From NCBI GenBank assembly GCA_964036155.1, contig OZ038423.1:55257249-55321248 (forward strand): a stretch of 64,000 nucleotides of DNA. The letters run 5' to 3'. Within the stretch, counting starts at the first letter, position 1. Every line of letters starts with the position of its first letter. Source of the stretch: Diploscapter coronatus (taxonomy: Eukaryota > Nematoda > Chromadorea > Rhabditida > Rhabditidae). Below the pieces are notes generated by a model. That model was not told where the DNA came from and did no database searches. It saw nothing but the letters and a program-made list of their open reading frames with translations. The position numbers and the translations under genes are program-made. Positions 22,701 to 34,151 of this stretch are shown here, in pieces.

Positions 22701-25700
22701 GTAGCGTTTGGGACAAAAGTACTCGTATCCGATAATTTTCACGGGTTAATGAAAAGTATACGTTCCCTATGAAAATGTTCAAACAGTCAGTAGAAACCGA
22801 GTAAAATGACTAGGGCCTGTGTTGCCCGTGGCGCCGGGCATCCGAGAAGAAAGTGTAGTTGCGGCCGGAGCGAGTGATACCCTTCGACAAGACAGGCTCA
22901 ACATGCTTCATTTCATCATCCAAATCCTGCAATGCACAAAACAAGTGAAAGAAAAATGAACAAAAATTAGTCATCATTTAGGAATATTCCAGATAGCAAA
23001 AATTCTGCTTTTCTCGAAAAGAAATTTTCGTTCATCTCCGAATGTATTGAAAAAAGATGCATAAGTTCATAAATAATTCAATTATGCATGCAAGCAACTG
23101 CTCATTATTTCTTTCAAAGAAATTCTTTTTGAGCTGATAAAAAATTTCAGCAAAAATAGATATTTTGAGCTTGAGTAAAAATATGCTAAATTTCATAATT
23201 TCTAAAAAAAGAATGAAGTTTTGAGGATACATCTGGGTCCAGCGATATTTCCTATCGTCATATCCTAATTTGCAAATATTCCTAATCTAATTAGTCGGGA
23301 TTAATGAGCAGTTACGTGTTAGCTTTGTCGATATGACATGCAGTTAGGGGGAACTAACGAAACCACACATTTCCATGCAATTCATGTAGATAGAAAAGTG
23401 CACTGTGATATGTCTATGTGCATAGACGGGAGAATGTACCTGTTCAGGTGGGATGTTGTGTCGGTTAGCCATGGGTAGGACAGGCATAGCAGCCCTGTAG
23501 ATGCATCCCCGTCTCCGCTTGAACGTGTATCTGCCATCCAAATTCTCCTCGCTCGCGATCTGAGCTGATCGGTCCACTTCCACCACAGGAGAAATAATAG
23601 AAGACGGAGAGAACACGGTCGGGGGACGATTCCATACCTCCGCATTCTTCTTGAGCCAGGCCTACAAATTAATTAATTAAAAGTGGTGATAATATTGGAA
23701 CACAATAAATGTGAGATATTCATTATGCTGAAGAGAAATAAGGTAATTGAAACTCAGAAAAATATCAATTTCTGTCGGTACAAATTGACTAAAAGAATGC
23801 AGAAGCCTTGAATGTATAACAGGAATATCCTTTCCTCTTAAAAAATTTTTGGAAGAAGAGAAAGAACTCATCATGCATTGCATTTACTCAATTTATCCAG
23901 ACAGAGAAAAATCTTCCCAAATGAATGGTTATGTTTATTTTGTAACGGTAGCATTTTGACATTAAAAATTTCCTCCTTTACCTTGTTTGGCACCTCCCTG
24001 TCGAGATTGGTCGTGGATGGCCGAATCTTCCTCTTCCTCTGCTTCTTGTTGTTCTTCGGGGTCGAACATTCGTAGTCCTGGAAGTGAATCAATAGAATCG
24101 ATTTACTATTTGGAAAATCTCTTACGGAATCGACTTTTGGAGTGGAGACGCCGTTGATGGAGAGGGACGATTTGAGAGGAGTGGAGATAGAGGCCAAATC
24201 CGGAATGCCCAACTGAAAAGTTAGCTGATAAGAAATTGAAATTCGAATCTCAGAGAATACAAATTCTGAATGTTTTAGAATACCACAAGAAAATACTCGA
24301 TTCTCTTGTAAATAAGTCGGTATTCTTGATGCAAAGAAAATACAGCGCGATCGAATTTTTAACAGGAAATAAAACATGAAATCTAACCCGTGAAATGTAC
24401 TGATTGTAGATGGCGGATCCGTGATCGTCCAACTTGATCCTTGCACTGAGCAGTTGCGAGTCCAAGTCCATCACCACCATTTTGGTCTTCTCGCGTCGTT
24501 TCACCATATCGAACAGGGTCACGCTCTTCCTCAGGTCGTAGCTCAATTTGAGCACCTGAACCATTTCCTTCCTCGAATTTATCAGCATTTTCAAACAGAC
24601 CTTCTCATAGGATTCCTCATCGTTCTTCCTGTTCTTGCGAGTCTGCATCTTCTCTGCTCTGCGACGGAAAGCCACGTATGGATTGACAGTGCCGGAAGCG
24701 TCCTGGAAGATCGATCAATAAAATTTCAAGGAATACAATTAAAATGGACGTATGTGTTCATTTCAATTCTAACTATGCATCCAGTCAAATAAAAAGCCAA
24801 GTTTTACCTTTCTACAATCGTTGCGAATCTTGGGGATGAGCCCTCCAATGCCCAGGTTGAACGTCCTCGACTGCATCGCCTTCTGCCTCTTGGTCAGCCA
24901 GTAGTCATACACATCGTCCACTATTGATTCGTCGAATGCTGAAAGAAGGCAATTGAAAAGGTGTTTGATAAGATTATTTCAAGGAAGGAAGTTGTAGAAG
25001 AGGTTACTTACGAAAAAAGAGGTGCAGGCAGGTGAAAATACTTTCAAGAAATGAGAAAGATAATGATAGAGAATATTCAGCATTTTGATCAAGCAGAAAC
25101 CAACTGTTGACTTACATGTGAGAACAGCTCTTGCAGTCTCAGGCCAGCAGATGTTGTTGTCCGAGGACTGTGCCTCGAGCGTGTCGAAAATCCTCTCGAG
25201 GACTCGCGGCTCGATGTGCGGTCGCTCTGACAGATACGCTTCGTCCTCACTGTCCATGTCGTATTCGGGCTCTTCATGATCCAGTGACAGCCAGGCTGAA
25301 GTGTTTTTATTTACTATTTTTCAGCATTATTAATGTTTCATTGCTTGACAAGCAGAGTCCCCAAATTTCGTCCCTTTGCAACAATGCGGTTTTGGTAGAA
25401 ACATGGTAGTTGGAAACCAAAAATTTGGGAAGGAAATACCCTTCAAACCCAAAATATAATTTTTAAAAAAACGGTCTAAATCGATGATACATTGTATAAA
25501 ACGGTTCTGTGCCAAAAACCAGGTCATAATTTTTGTGTCCACGCAGTTTCAAGTTTACCAAAATGTGTTCATTTCAAGCAACGGATTTTTGAGATTCGTT
25601 CAGCTAGGAAAATTTTGAATTTTATTTTCTTAATAATCTTATTTCCAACCCTGTTGATATTTCTGGCAAAAAAATACCACCAACATCAAATCGCCATATC

Positions 25701-27186
25701 TACTTGGGAACTCTATTTGACGAGATTGATGAACAGCATTTTCGCGTTTTTATTGATATTTTTCTAGAAGACTGCTGTCATCAATCATTCCTAATATTTG
25801 AAAACCTCACAACGAAGGAATAATATTTAGGCTAGAATAGTGTAGGAAAATGCTTTCAACTTTACATAATGTCTGTTTAGTCGTTGCGAGATTTCCGAAT
25901 TATAATTATTTCCATTCTGACTTACCTTGAACCTTGAGGTATTGATTGTTGGGTTGATGTGGCTGCTTAGGGTAGACCTCGTCGTAGCGCTTCTCGTCGA
26001 TGGGGAACACCTTGGGCGTGGGAATGACGTGGTTGTCGATCTTGATGCCTGACGTCGAAGCCTGCTGTGCCAATATGGCATCTTGCAGGTGAGACTCCTG
26101 AATAACAACAAATCAATAAATTGTCATGTCATTGTCCGCTTTTCCTTCATCAATTGTTCTCGTTCCGAAAGCAAGACAGCCATTGATTTCTTTTTTATCA
26201 CTTTATAGATGACTAATGACCAGTAAAGGCTAGAAAAGTCCGAAGAAACTCGTTGATCCTTGATAAGAGGAATGAATGAAATAAAGTTCTGGATTTAGAT
26301 AATTTGCAGAAGAAATGTAGCAGAAAATTCAGCTAATTTAGCTCATAAATGCCTGACATACGAAATTTCCGAAAGATCTTTATCAAAACACTTTTCAAGA
26401 AAAATTCAACACTTGTCCTAAAATTTTCGACATTATTTATCCTCGTTTCAAAAGCTTCAAAATAAGCTGTTTTGTATGTGCAGTGTCCAATTACTTTGTA
26501 GTACTAGTTACTGCCTAGTAATTACTAATAAGCACCACTCCATTCCCAGTGTAATTGTATGCAAATCGATATGCTTCCCTCCCTCTCTCTGAGTTGATGA
26601 CGTCAGAAGCGGCCTATGAAGTAAACAGGAGAGAGAGAAGAGGAGAGAAAGAGAAACGGCCTCGACTTAAAGAGGGCGCACTGCGGCCCGGGCCCTAGGT
26701 CAATCGATAAGAGGCCCGAGGGGAGGGAGAGAAAGAGAGGAGGAGAGAGAGAAGGGGCGAGGAAGAGGAACAGAGAAGAAGGGAAAACAGAAACGATCGA
26801 TAAGCGAGTGACCTAGATGGTTGTTGACTGACCCACATGCGTGTATGTTTATGTGTGAATGTGTGATGTGACAATAATCAATCCCTGACCATGACTGCTT
26901 GCTTCTGTCGGAATGAGAACGTGTGTATTGATTTGCCCCCTCCGCAGTGGAGAGGGGTGACCGCAACGCGACCGCGTCGCATCCCCCCTCCCCTCTGGTT
27001 GTTCATCTACAAGTTCCAACTCACCATCTCCTCATCCTTCTCCATGCCGGTGGGCATCTGCGCGACAGCCCTTGCAATGGGGGCACATTCGTCCCCATCA
27101 GGCAGATCTGTCGTGTAGTAGACTGTCATGGGCTTGTTGGCATCGATAGCCCTTGCACGAAAGAGCGTCTTCATTTGGCTGGCCAT
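19761..27186 (-). CDS. epc-1: Enhancer of polycomb (EPC), NuA4/TIP60 histone acetyltransferase subunit
   Basis: Thirteen exons: 27186-27025, 26097-25926, 25295-25116, 24938-24808, 24702-24388, 24212-24126, 24077-23982, 23661-23440, 22926-22810 (or ending at 22894), 22213-21924, 21651-20874, 20450-20170, 19851-19761. The N-terminus FRARAIDANKPM, the block AVAQMPTGMEKDEE, PYVAFRRRAEKMQTRKNRKN and SFGMARRRLGRGGRVIIDR are hallmarks of the EPL1/EPC family, a scaffold of the chromatin acetyltransferase that acetylates H4 and H2A. The C-terminal third is Ala/Ser/Glu-rich and disordered. Exon 9 carries an in-frame TAG at 22810; reaching the downstream ARRRLGRGGR module needs an internal donor (GAGCCT|GTCTTG at 22894 is in phase, giving about 945 aa), while using the whole exon gives about 493 aa. 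The start is the ATG giving MASQMKTLFRAR; an acceptor CTCTCTAG sits 33 nt upstream. Confidence 0.9.
20642..20816. repeat. Foldback repeat in epc-1 intron 11
   Basis: The left arm (20642-20686, with TTGAGAAATAGATATGGAGG) and the right arm (20768-20816, whose other strand reads TTGAGAAATGAATATGGAGA) are imperfect inverted copies about 45 bp long, separated by about 80 bp. The element lies between the exons at 20874 and 20450. It has the form of a decayed MITE and no coding content. Confidence 0.45.
22577..22764. repeat. Weak inverted repeat in epc-1 intron 9
   Basis: CGTATACTTTT near 22579 is matched by AAAAGTATACG near 22752. GATAATTTT follows the left copy and its partner AAAATTATC lies on the opposite strand of the right arm. 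The arms diverge beyond these blocks. The whole piece lies downstream of the in-frame stop in epc-1 exon 9, within the intron. Confidence 0.3.
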
Positions 27187-28301
27187 CCTGGTGTACTCCC
27201 GCACTGTAACTGCAGCCACCTAGAGAGGGTAGAGTGAGTAAAGAGGGCAGCCAAACGGGCCGCAAGCAGCAGAACGGCGGACGAAACGAATAAGGGTTCA
27301 TCCGCCGAGTACGGCGTTCATCGCTCCAGATACAATCAATAGAGAAAATTAGAATATTTCGATTTAGAGCTCACTGCTTCAATCCAATATATAGAAGGGA
27401 GGCTAGGCACAAGGCAAGCGCCCCGACTGGGTCTCTCGCCTGTCTAGACGCACACTATTTCCCACTGCTATCGTAAGACTCGGGCTAGACGACCAGAGTC
27501 CCAGCAAAATAGTGGGTTGAATAGAGAGTGTCAGAGAGGGACGATCAATAAAGGGGTAGGGATGCAGAGGCACTCACAGCAGCGGGAAAGAAGGAAAGGG
27601 GGACTGACTAACCCTGTCCCTTGCTATCGCTCGTTGTGCGGGGTGAGAATGAAGAAATCGAAGAGAGTGGAGAGAGTGCAGAAATGACGAGAGACTGGGG
27701 GAGCGGCAGAGGGAGTGCGGCTGTTGGGAGGCTGCTAAAGAGGATAGAAATAGTGGGGAAGAGATGGACAGAGAGGGCGCGTGATGAAGGCAAGAGGATC
27801 TCTCTGCATGTGCCTGTGTCTCTGACCATTTCGTAAAATCGTCTCCTCTTTGCAGTGGACTCTCGCCCCCTAGGCCTAGCCTCCTTTCTCAATTCAATGC
27901 AAAAGCAGAAAATTCCCTCCTAATCAATTCTGGTACGGAGCCAATTTAGTGCTCCGCTCGAATTATGCATTTCCTACCTATCTGCCTCTGTTTGTCCTCT
28001 CTTTGTCTGCCTGCTCTTCCTCTCCTCTTCTTGTATCGCTGCTTCTCCGGTCCCACAACGCTCAAACACAGTAGGACGATCGAGTACTGAAACAGAAAAG
28101 ATAAATTTCGAAAAATGCAAAAATAAAAAAAGGATGACAGAAAAGTAGAATCGATAGTGGATTGGAGCAAAGCTGCAACGAGAGGAAAAGCTCAAAACCA
28201 CTCATTCATCCGACGGCCACTGTGCAAAATCCTCGTTTATTTTCGCGATTTTCTTCGAGCTTCACTATTTTTCGAGGCGATTTCTTATTTTTCAGGCCCG
28301 A
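27187..28301. promoter_or_regulatory. Divergent promoter region between epc-1 and the AAMP gene
   Basis: The two genes start 1.1 kb apart and point away from each other, so their promoters must share this interval. An acceptor at about 27220 (CTCTCTAG) and one at 28295 (TTATTTTTCAG) lie just before the two starts. Between about 27440 and 27515 an 8-bp inverted pair (CACTATTT ... AAATAGTG) brackets GC-richer sequence. No individual factor-binding site can be named. Confidence 0.4.
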
Positions 28302-30850
28302 ATGGACAACGAAAATCCAGAAGAAGTCCTGAAGAAGGAGGACGTCCTCGAGGTTCGTGTATTTTCCTTGTTTTTGTCAGGGAAAATGCGAATTTGTAGT
28401 TTTGCGATTCTATTATTTTTCGTTGTTTTCAGGTAATTGAACTGGAAGGCGCAACGGATCCTGCAGGGGAAGAGATCGATGAGGATATTGAAGCAGGCGA
28501 TGACGAGGACCAGCAGAGCACTTCCAAGTAAGGAGGAAGATTGAATTCATTTCGAAAATCTGACGAATTTTTTGTTCTTCTTTTCGAAAATACTCTTTTC
28601 TTGTGGATTTTTTAAGAACAAATTCTAATTTTCTTCAATTTATCCTTCTCGTCATATTCATTTTCGTGATCAAGAAACTTTCATCAGAATCTAGGTTTTA
28701 TAAAATGTCAAAATTCATTTTCACACGCCAATTATCAAAATCTCTTTCTTTCTAGAATTCCAAAGATTCACCAAGCCAATTTCAGCAATGGAATGGACGT
28801 GGAAGTCGTTGACGATGCGCGATTTGCCCTGCAGGCGCATGCCCAGGACTGCTTCTGTCTGGCCATCTGCAACGACCGATTCATCGTCACGGGGGGCGAG
28901 GACGACACTGCCTTCCTCTTCGACATGACTGTTTCTGGTAAGAATACAACTCATCCGTCTTGAGTGATTTGCATCTGCAGAATCCGACCCAGTCTTGAAA
29001 ATCGAGCACAAGGATTCGGTGATAGCGGTGGCTTTCAACCACAACAACAGCTTGTTGGCCACGGCAGACATGAGTGGCAAAATCGTCGTCACTCAACTCA
29101 GCGACCTGAAGACCAGAGCTGAAGTAAGACGAATGAAATTGCATTTCTTCGAAAAATCTTCGATACTGTAGAGGACATATTTTCTTTCATTTTATTCCTC
29201 GAAGACAATGTTGAACTTTCAAGAATGCTATAAAATTTGACACTGCTTATCAATGCCATCAAACATTGAAGAATAGAAATTCACAATCCTCTGAAATGTT
29301 CTACTTTTCAGCTGGAAGAATGCTCCGATTTGGAATGGATCGAGTGGCACACGACCAGCGACATTCTGTTTGCTGGCGACAAGGATGGAATACTCTGGAT
29401 GTGGTTGATTGGGCCAAGTGGAGTCGCGCAGAATAAGGTGAGTGTTTGCAGGATTCATGAAAGAACTCTCATACTCATTATACACATGAGAAATGAGTCA
29501 TTTTTTTCTTTCAGGTATTTGCCTCTGCCGGTCTGCCTTGCACTGCAGGCTCGGTTTTGTCGGATGGACGTCGATTGCTCACTGGATACTCTGATGGATT
29601 GATCAGTGAGTTTAGCAGATGACATTCAGTATAGTTTGATTCTTATGTCCTGCTTCGAAGACTATTACTTCTAATATCAATTCGAAGTGGTCAAGGTTTC
29701 GTCTCTTCTCCCCACTAATGCGAGTCGATAATCGGAAAGAAGTGTATTGATTTTAGGACTGTGGTGTCTGAAGGACCAAACGAGCACAACGATGAAGGTC
29801 GACTCTGCTGTGACGAAGATTGAACGACACCACTCACAGTCCATTTCTGCCGTTGGAACTCAATCGGGTAAAATTTAAGGGTGAATAAGACTAATTGTGA
29901 GATGATTGTTTGCAGGAGCAGTTTACCTCTTCAACACTTCTGCACCCGAAGGCACTTTGAAGCGACTCGTCTGTTTCCCTCCTCTGGATGGATCCAGTTC
30001 CAATAAGGTAGGATTTTGACCTAAACTGAATGACATAGCGAAATGAAACGAAACTTGATATTTTTCGCCAAAGTTTTTGGGAAGGAAATTAGATTAATCT
30101 TAGCTGCAGTTGGCGAACATTTCAATAATGAAAATATATTGTTTTCTGCATTTAATATGAAGAAATTTCCTTTCACGCGTTTCTGTATTCGATGGCATTT
30201 TATTGATCGTACAATTCAGAAATTCGTCTCACTTGTTTCTCAATAATTTGATCAGGTTGTTGTGATTTGCAGAACGAGGAAGACGAAGATGTGGGCTGTT
30301 GTGTGGAGAGCATGCAGTTCAGCGAGCACTTCCCCTGGCTGGTGGTCGGTCGCAACGACGGCACTGTCACTGTCTACGAAATCGACAACTCCTCCCCAAG
30401 ATCAATCTACAGATCCACGCAAATGCAGGTCGGTTCTTCTTCTTCTTGTAAATAAAGTGGCCAAAGTCAATGCGAATTTCTTACTTTATGAAGTGCATAG
30501 TGTCATTGAATTGATTAGCGTCTTCCACTTGGCGAACTTGTTTCAGAGATTCTACATTTCAATATTATTTTTTTAGGCGATAGTGAAAGTGATCTGGTCT
30601 TACAAGGGCACAGCCCCATATTTCACTTGCGGGTCAACCGACGGCACCGTGCGAGTTTTCGATGCGCGAGATGGAGGACTTGTTAAGGTACGAAAAATAT
30701 TTTCTCTGAAAAGTAACTAGCGAGAAAATTAAGGAATTTGGAAACGGTGGTGACTCAGTGCTGGACATGGTCGTGCTGCAAAAGGAGCCCCTGCAAATAA
30801 TGACTGCGGGAGAGAACGGAATGATCCGGCTCTTTGAAATTGCACTCTGA
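28302..30850 (+). CDS. aamp: AAMP-like WD-repeat protein (424 aa)
   Basis: Eleven exons join in phase: 28302-28352, 28433-28527, 28756-28937, 28981-29123, 29312-29437, 29515-29605, 29757-29867, 29916-30007, 30273-30428, 30577-30687, 30734-30850. After an acidic head (EEIDEDIEAGDDEDQQ) come about seven WD40 blades. TGGEDDTAFLFD, ATADMSGKIVV and the diagnostic SDLEWIEWHTTSDILFAGDK followed by DGILWMW match angio-associated migratory cell protein (human 434 aa; the yeast family member is Sqt1, a ribosomal-protein chaperone). Further blades read TGYSDGLIRLWCLKD, GRNDGTVTVYE and CGSTDGTVRVFDARDGG. The last intron is only 46 nt. The gene is followed 228 bp later by TFIIA-gamma on the same strand. 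Confidence 0.92.
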
Positions 30851-31077
30851 AGAAATTTCCTTCCTCAAAACTCGTTACTTTTTCTGTTTTCGAATTTCAA
30901 ATTCTATCATACTTTTTCCTTGTTGAACACTCGTTTGTTATGACAGTTGTTAATGAACTTTTGATTTTAAAAATTGAACTTTTTATTATTTTCAAGATCC
31001 GTTTGAATCGGATTGGATATCTGGATTATTTTCGATCTTCTCTATTTTTAATTCATTTGATTTTCAGACCCTCGAAA

Positions 31078-31830
31078 ATGGCGAACTATGTGATGTACAG
31101 GAACACGACGCTCGGCCACGCGCTGCAGAAAACGCTCGACGATTTCGTTCATGAACGTGAGTCAAATTCATTTTTTCATAAACTCGCGAGAATTTTTACA
31201 TCGTTTGCTTTTCGATATCCGATGGCAGTTACCAACAAATTACATATAAAATCTCTTTAAATTTTTCACACGTCCAGAGCGATTTTTCTTTCAAAGTTCT
31301 GAATCAATTAGAATTTCGTAAAATGATTAAAATATGCTATTTTAGAGCAAATTCCCTCAGCGCTGGCAGAGAAATTTATGGCGACGTTCGATAAATCGTT
31401 CAACAAAGTCGTTTCGACGAAGCCCAAGAACAAAGTCACTTTCCGGGTTTGTTGATCTATTTGTTTAAAAAATGAGAAAAGTTTGCTTTCAGGCCGATAA
31501 ACTGAGGGCATACCGATACTGCGACAACGTGTGGACGTTCCTCGTGGAGCAGGTCGACTTCAAAGAGGTCTTCGATAACAGAAAGGTTCGATTTCTAGAA
31601 AAAATATTCTTGATTATTTGAAAGGAGATTTTTACCCACACTGCAATAGGTAATAGAGAATAAACTGAAGAGAGGAATTGGAAAACAAGATACATTCTGA
31701 CTTTTTTGTCGAAAGCCATGTTTACTCAGAATTGTAAAAAAATTTCCCTTGCAAATTTACCATTTTACAGATTGGGCGGGTGAAGATCGTAGCGTGCGAC
31801 GGGTCGAACAAAGCTTTGACGACGATGTAG
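31078..31830 (+). CDS. gtf-2A2: Transcription initiation factor IIA gamma (small) subunit (110 aa)
   Basis: Four exons join in phase: 31078-31156, 31346-31446, 31493-31585, 31771-31830. The 110-residue product has the family length. The N-terminal helix module reads YRNTTLGHALQKTLDDFV and the C-terminal beta-barrel part YRYCDNVWTFLVEQVDFKE and RVKIVACDGSN, all diagnostic of TFIIA-gamma. TFIIA binds TBP on the promoter and stabilises the TBP-DNA complex for RNA polymerase II initiation. An acceptor TTGATTTTCAG lies 10 nt before the ATG, and the AAMP stop is only 228 bp upstream, so co-transcription with AAMP is possible. Confidence 0.95.
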
Positions 31831-32810
31831 ATGCTCAGCAGGCTGAGGAGCTGATATAAATGCAGATGCAGAAACGAAGTCGTTAGTCAAGTTAGTTTCA
31901 TTCAAAAAGATTGTTGGTGAATTGAATTGGAAAATAGCGCAATGATATGATTGCTCATTTTAATCATCAGCTATGAAAATTCCTATCGTCCCACGCCATT
32001 TTTTATTATTAACTTCTCCGATTATTTATTTAGTCTGCCCAGCCTTTCAATGCCAATTCATTCATCTTTATGATTTGTATAATCTCTTACTGTAGGCAAT
32101 TTTCTCTGTAAATATGAGACGAAAAATGATTTTCATTCCAGAGAAATGTTTTATATGAAGTTTCATACATACATTGTCATCGTTGAATTTAAAAAAATTA
32201 AAAATCTACTTTCTGATAAAAGTACTATAATTTCAAAAAGGTCTTCTATGCATTTCAAAATGCATTGTTTTCAAAACTTCAATAGTGAAAAATAATTCGT
32301 TTGTATTCATTCATTAATTTAATTTTTAAGAATCAGTTGATATGAGTTTGTTCATTGAATCTGGATGCCTTGTCCTCTTCCTTTTTCACATATCGAATCG
32401 CTTTTCTTTGGATAAGGCTCATTATAAATCCCTTTATAGCTCTGGGATTCTGAAACTTTAAAATGAAATCACCAGAATTTGTATAATTCAGGGCTTGCAA
32501 AATACTGGAAGGGTTACTGAATTTTTAAACTAATTTACAAGCCTGAAAGAAATCTTGTCTTTTTCGATATCACTATTTCCGAGAAACACGTTGTGATTGT
32601 GATTATTTTTGAACGGTATGTCAAATGTCATTTTTTAAAATTGTGTTCTACTTGTATATTAATTTCATCGTTTTTCTAAAAGAATAAATAAAAGTTTTAA
32701 CAGAATATTTTGAGCATTGCTAATATTTTATACGAGGTTTCATGGCCTCTTTCAGTACATTTATGTGCATTACACTTTTAGTGTTAATTTTTCATTCGAT
32801 TTTAGGCAAA
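31831..32810. other. Intergenic region between the two TFIIA-gamma genes
   Basis: About 980 bp, very AT-rich, with no supported exon. It should contain the 3' untranslated region of the first TFIIA-gamma gene (AATAAATAAA-like sequence near 32684) and the promoter of the second. An acceptor TTCGATTTTAG lies 6 nt before the second start. Confidence 0.6.
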
Positions 32811-33706
32811 ATGTCGTCAAAGAGGAGTAAACACGCGAAGTCGGAAACAACGAGCAATAAGCTATCAGCGGTCGAAAGAAAGGAGGCAGGCACGTCAAAG
32901 GCTGCTGCTACACCTGCAGAGCCGACCCCAACTCCATCCTCTGCACAGAGTCCTCAGGTCTACAGGGAGACCACTCTCGGAATCGCTCTCAACAGTGTCA
33001 TCGACGAGTAAGCTTTTTTTTTTTTTTAATTTGATCTTCTCGAATTCGAAATTTCTGAAAGTTTTTCTCTTAACGTTTTTTAAGGCTATTGACTTTTTAT
33101 CAGACGAGAAAGGAGAAGATCAAATAAATTAAGAAGAATTGAATTAATTCATCTTGTGACTTCAAGAAAAAAACACGAATATCATAAATATTCTGGACAA
33201 AAAATTCTTTCAGTTTCGTATCGAGTGGACAAATCTCGCCGGTTCTGGCCAGCCGAATTCTCGCGATTTTCGACAGAAACATGAGTCACGCACTCCACTA
33301 TCGCTGTTCCAATAAGGTATGTGAATAAGTAAGTGATAAGTCAAAATTGAAATGTTGCAGCTCCACTTCCACGCAAAGGAGATGTTGGCGTATCGCTACT
33401 GCGACAGCGTGTGGACGGTCATTCTGAAGGACGTCGAGTTTCGCGACATTTCCAGGAGTTTGCAGGGGATCATTCCCAAGTAAACACCAGTTTTAATTAA
33501 GGCAAACTGAATTTATTTTTATTATTCTTTCGTTATTGATGAATTTAACTGAAATTCATTTCATTCTGCGAAAGCTGTAGAAAAAACGTAATAGTCTCGC
33601 TTCTAAAAACAAGCGTATTAATTCTATCAAAATGTTGTTTCTGATTTGAGGATAAATTACTCATCTTCATTTCAGAGTAAAGATCGTTGCGTGCGACAGT
33701 CGTTGA
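32811..33706 (+). CDS. Second, divergent TFIIA-gamma-like protein with N-terminal extension (149 aa)
   Basis: Four exons join in phase: 32811-33007, 33214-33316, 33361-33479, 33676-33706. Residues from about 48 onward are a full TFIIA-gamma fold: VYRETTLGIALNSVIDEF, YRYCDSVWTVILKDVEFRDI and VKIVACDSR. In front is a 45-residue extension rich in Lys/Ser then Ala/Thr/Pro (MSSKRSKHAKSETTSNK, AAATPAEPTPTPSSAQSP) that the neighbour lacks. The intron positions mirror those of the gene upstream, so it is a tandem duplicate. It should bind TFIIA-alpha/beta and TBP or a TBP-like factor; whether it has a tissue-specific role is inference. An AATAAATAAA signal lies at about 33946. Confidence 0.88.
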
Positions 33707-34151
33707 TTTCTCTGCCTCTGTTACGTCAGCTCCTTTCTTATCACCAATCACCTCGCCAACAGTGCCCTTCCGTCATTCTGATCATTTCTCTACCGGTACA
33801 TTCGTCTTTATTTTTCATTCATATAAAAGTTTAGTTGGATAGTTGTACAGTATTCATTTGTTCATCGTTATCTTCGTTTGTTTTGTTCGTTGTTAACAAA
33901 GTGACATTTGATTTTGATATTGCGAAAACTTTCGATGTTTGTTTGAATAAATAAAGTTTTCCAGAATTTTTTTATTTTTAAAGTTTTGCTTTAAGAGGAT
34001 AATATCTCTTTATTTTCTCTGAAAAGCTAATAAATATGACAAGATATTTACATTTTTAAGAAAGAAAACGAGAATACCCATAGTCGATTAGCCGTAGGCG
34101 CAAGTGAGTAGATTTCTTGTTGGTTCGAGTCTCGTGACTGATTTGATTGAA
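33707..34151. other. Convergent intergenic stretch with polyadenylation signal
   Basis: The second TFIIA-gamma gene ends at 33706 (plus) and lgg-3 ends at 34152 (minus). AATAAATAAA at about 33946-33955 is a good poly(A) signal for the plus-strand gene. A GGTTCGAGTC motif near 34120 looks like the B box of a tRNA gene, but no tRNA fold can be made around it. Confidence 0.5.

Noticed and set aside
26590..26790. GA-rich tract in epc-1 intron 1
   Set aside because: A plain polypurine low-complexity stretch; no unit regular enough to call a repeat array.
27440..27520. Possible small RNA gene with inverted CACTATTT ends
   Set aside because: Only 8 bp pair and the inside does not fold well; no match to tRNA, 5S or spliced-leader RNA features.
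34080..34145. tRNA-like segment with GGTTCGAGTC (B box)
   Set aside because: No 7-bp acceptor stem, anticodon arm or paired T stem can be built around it; at most a decayed tRNA-derived piece.
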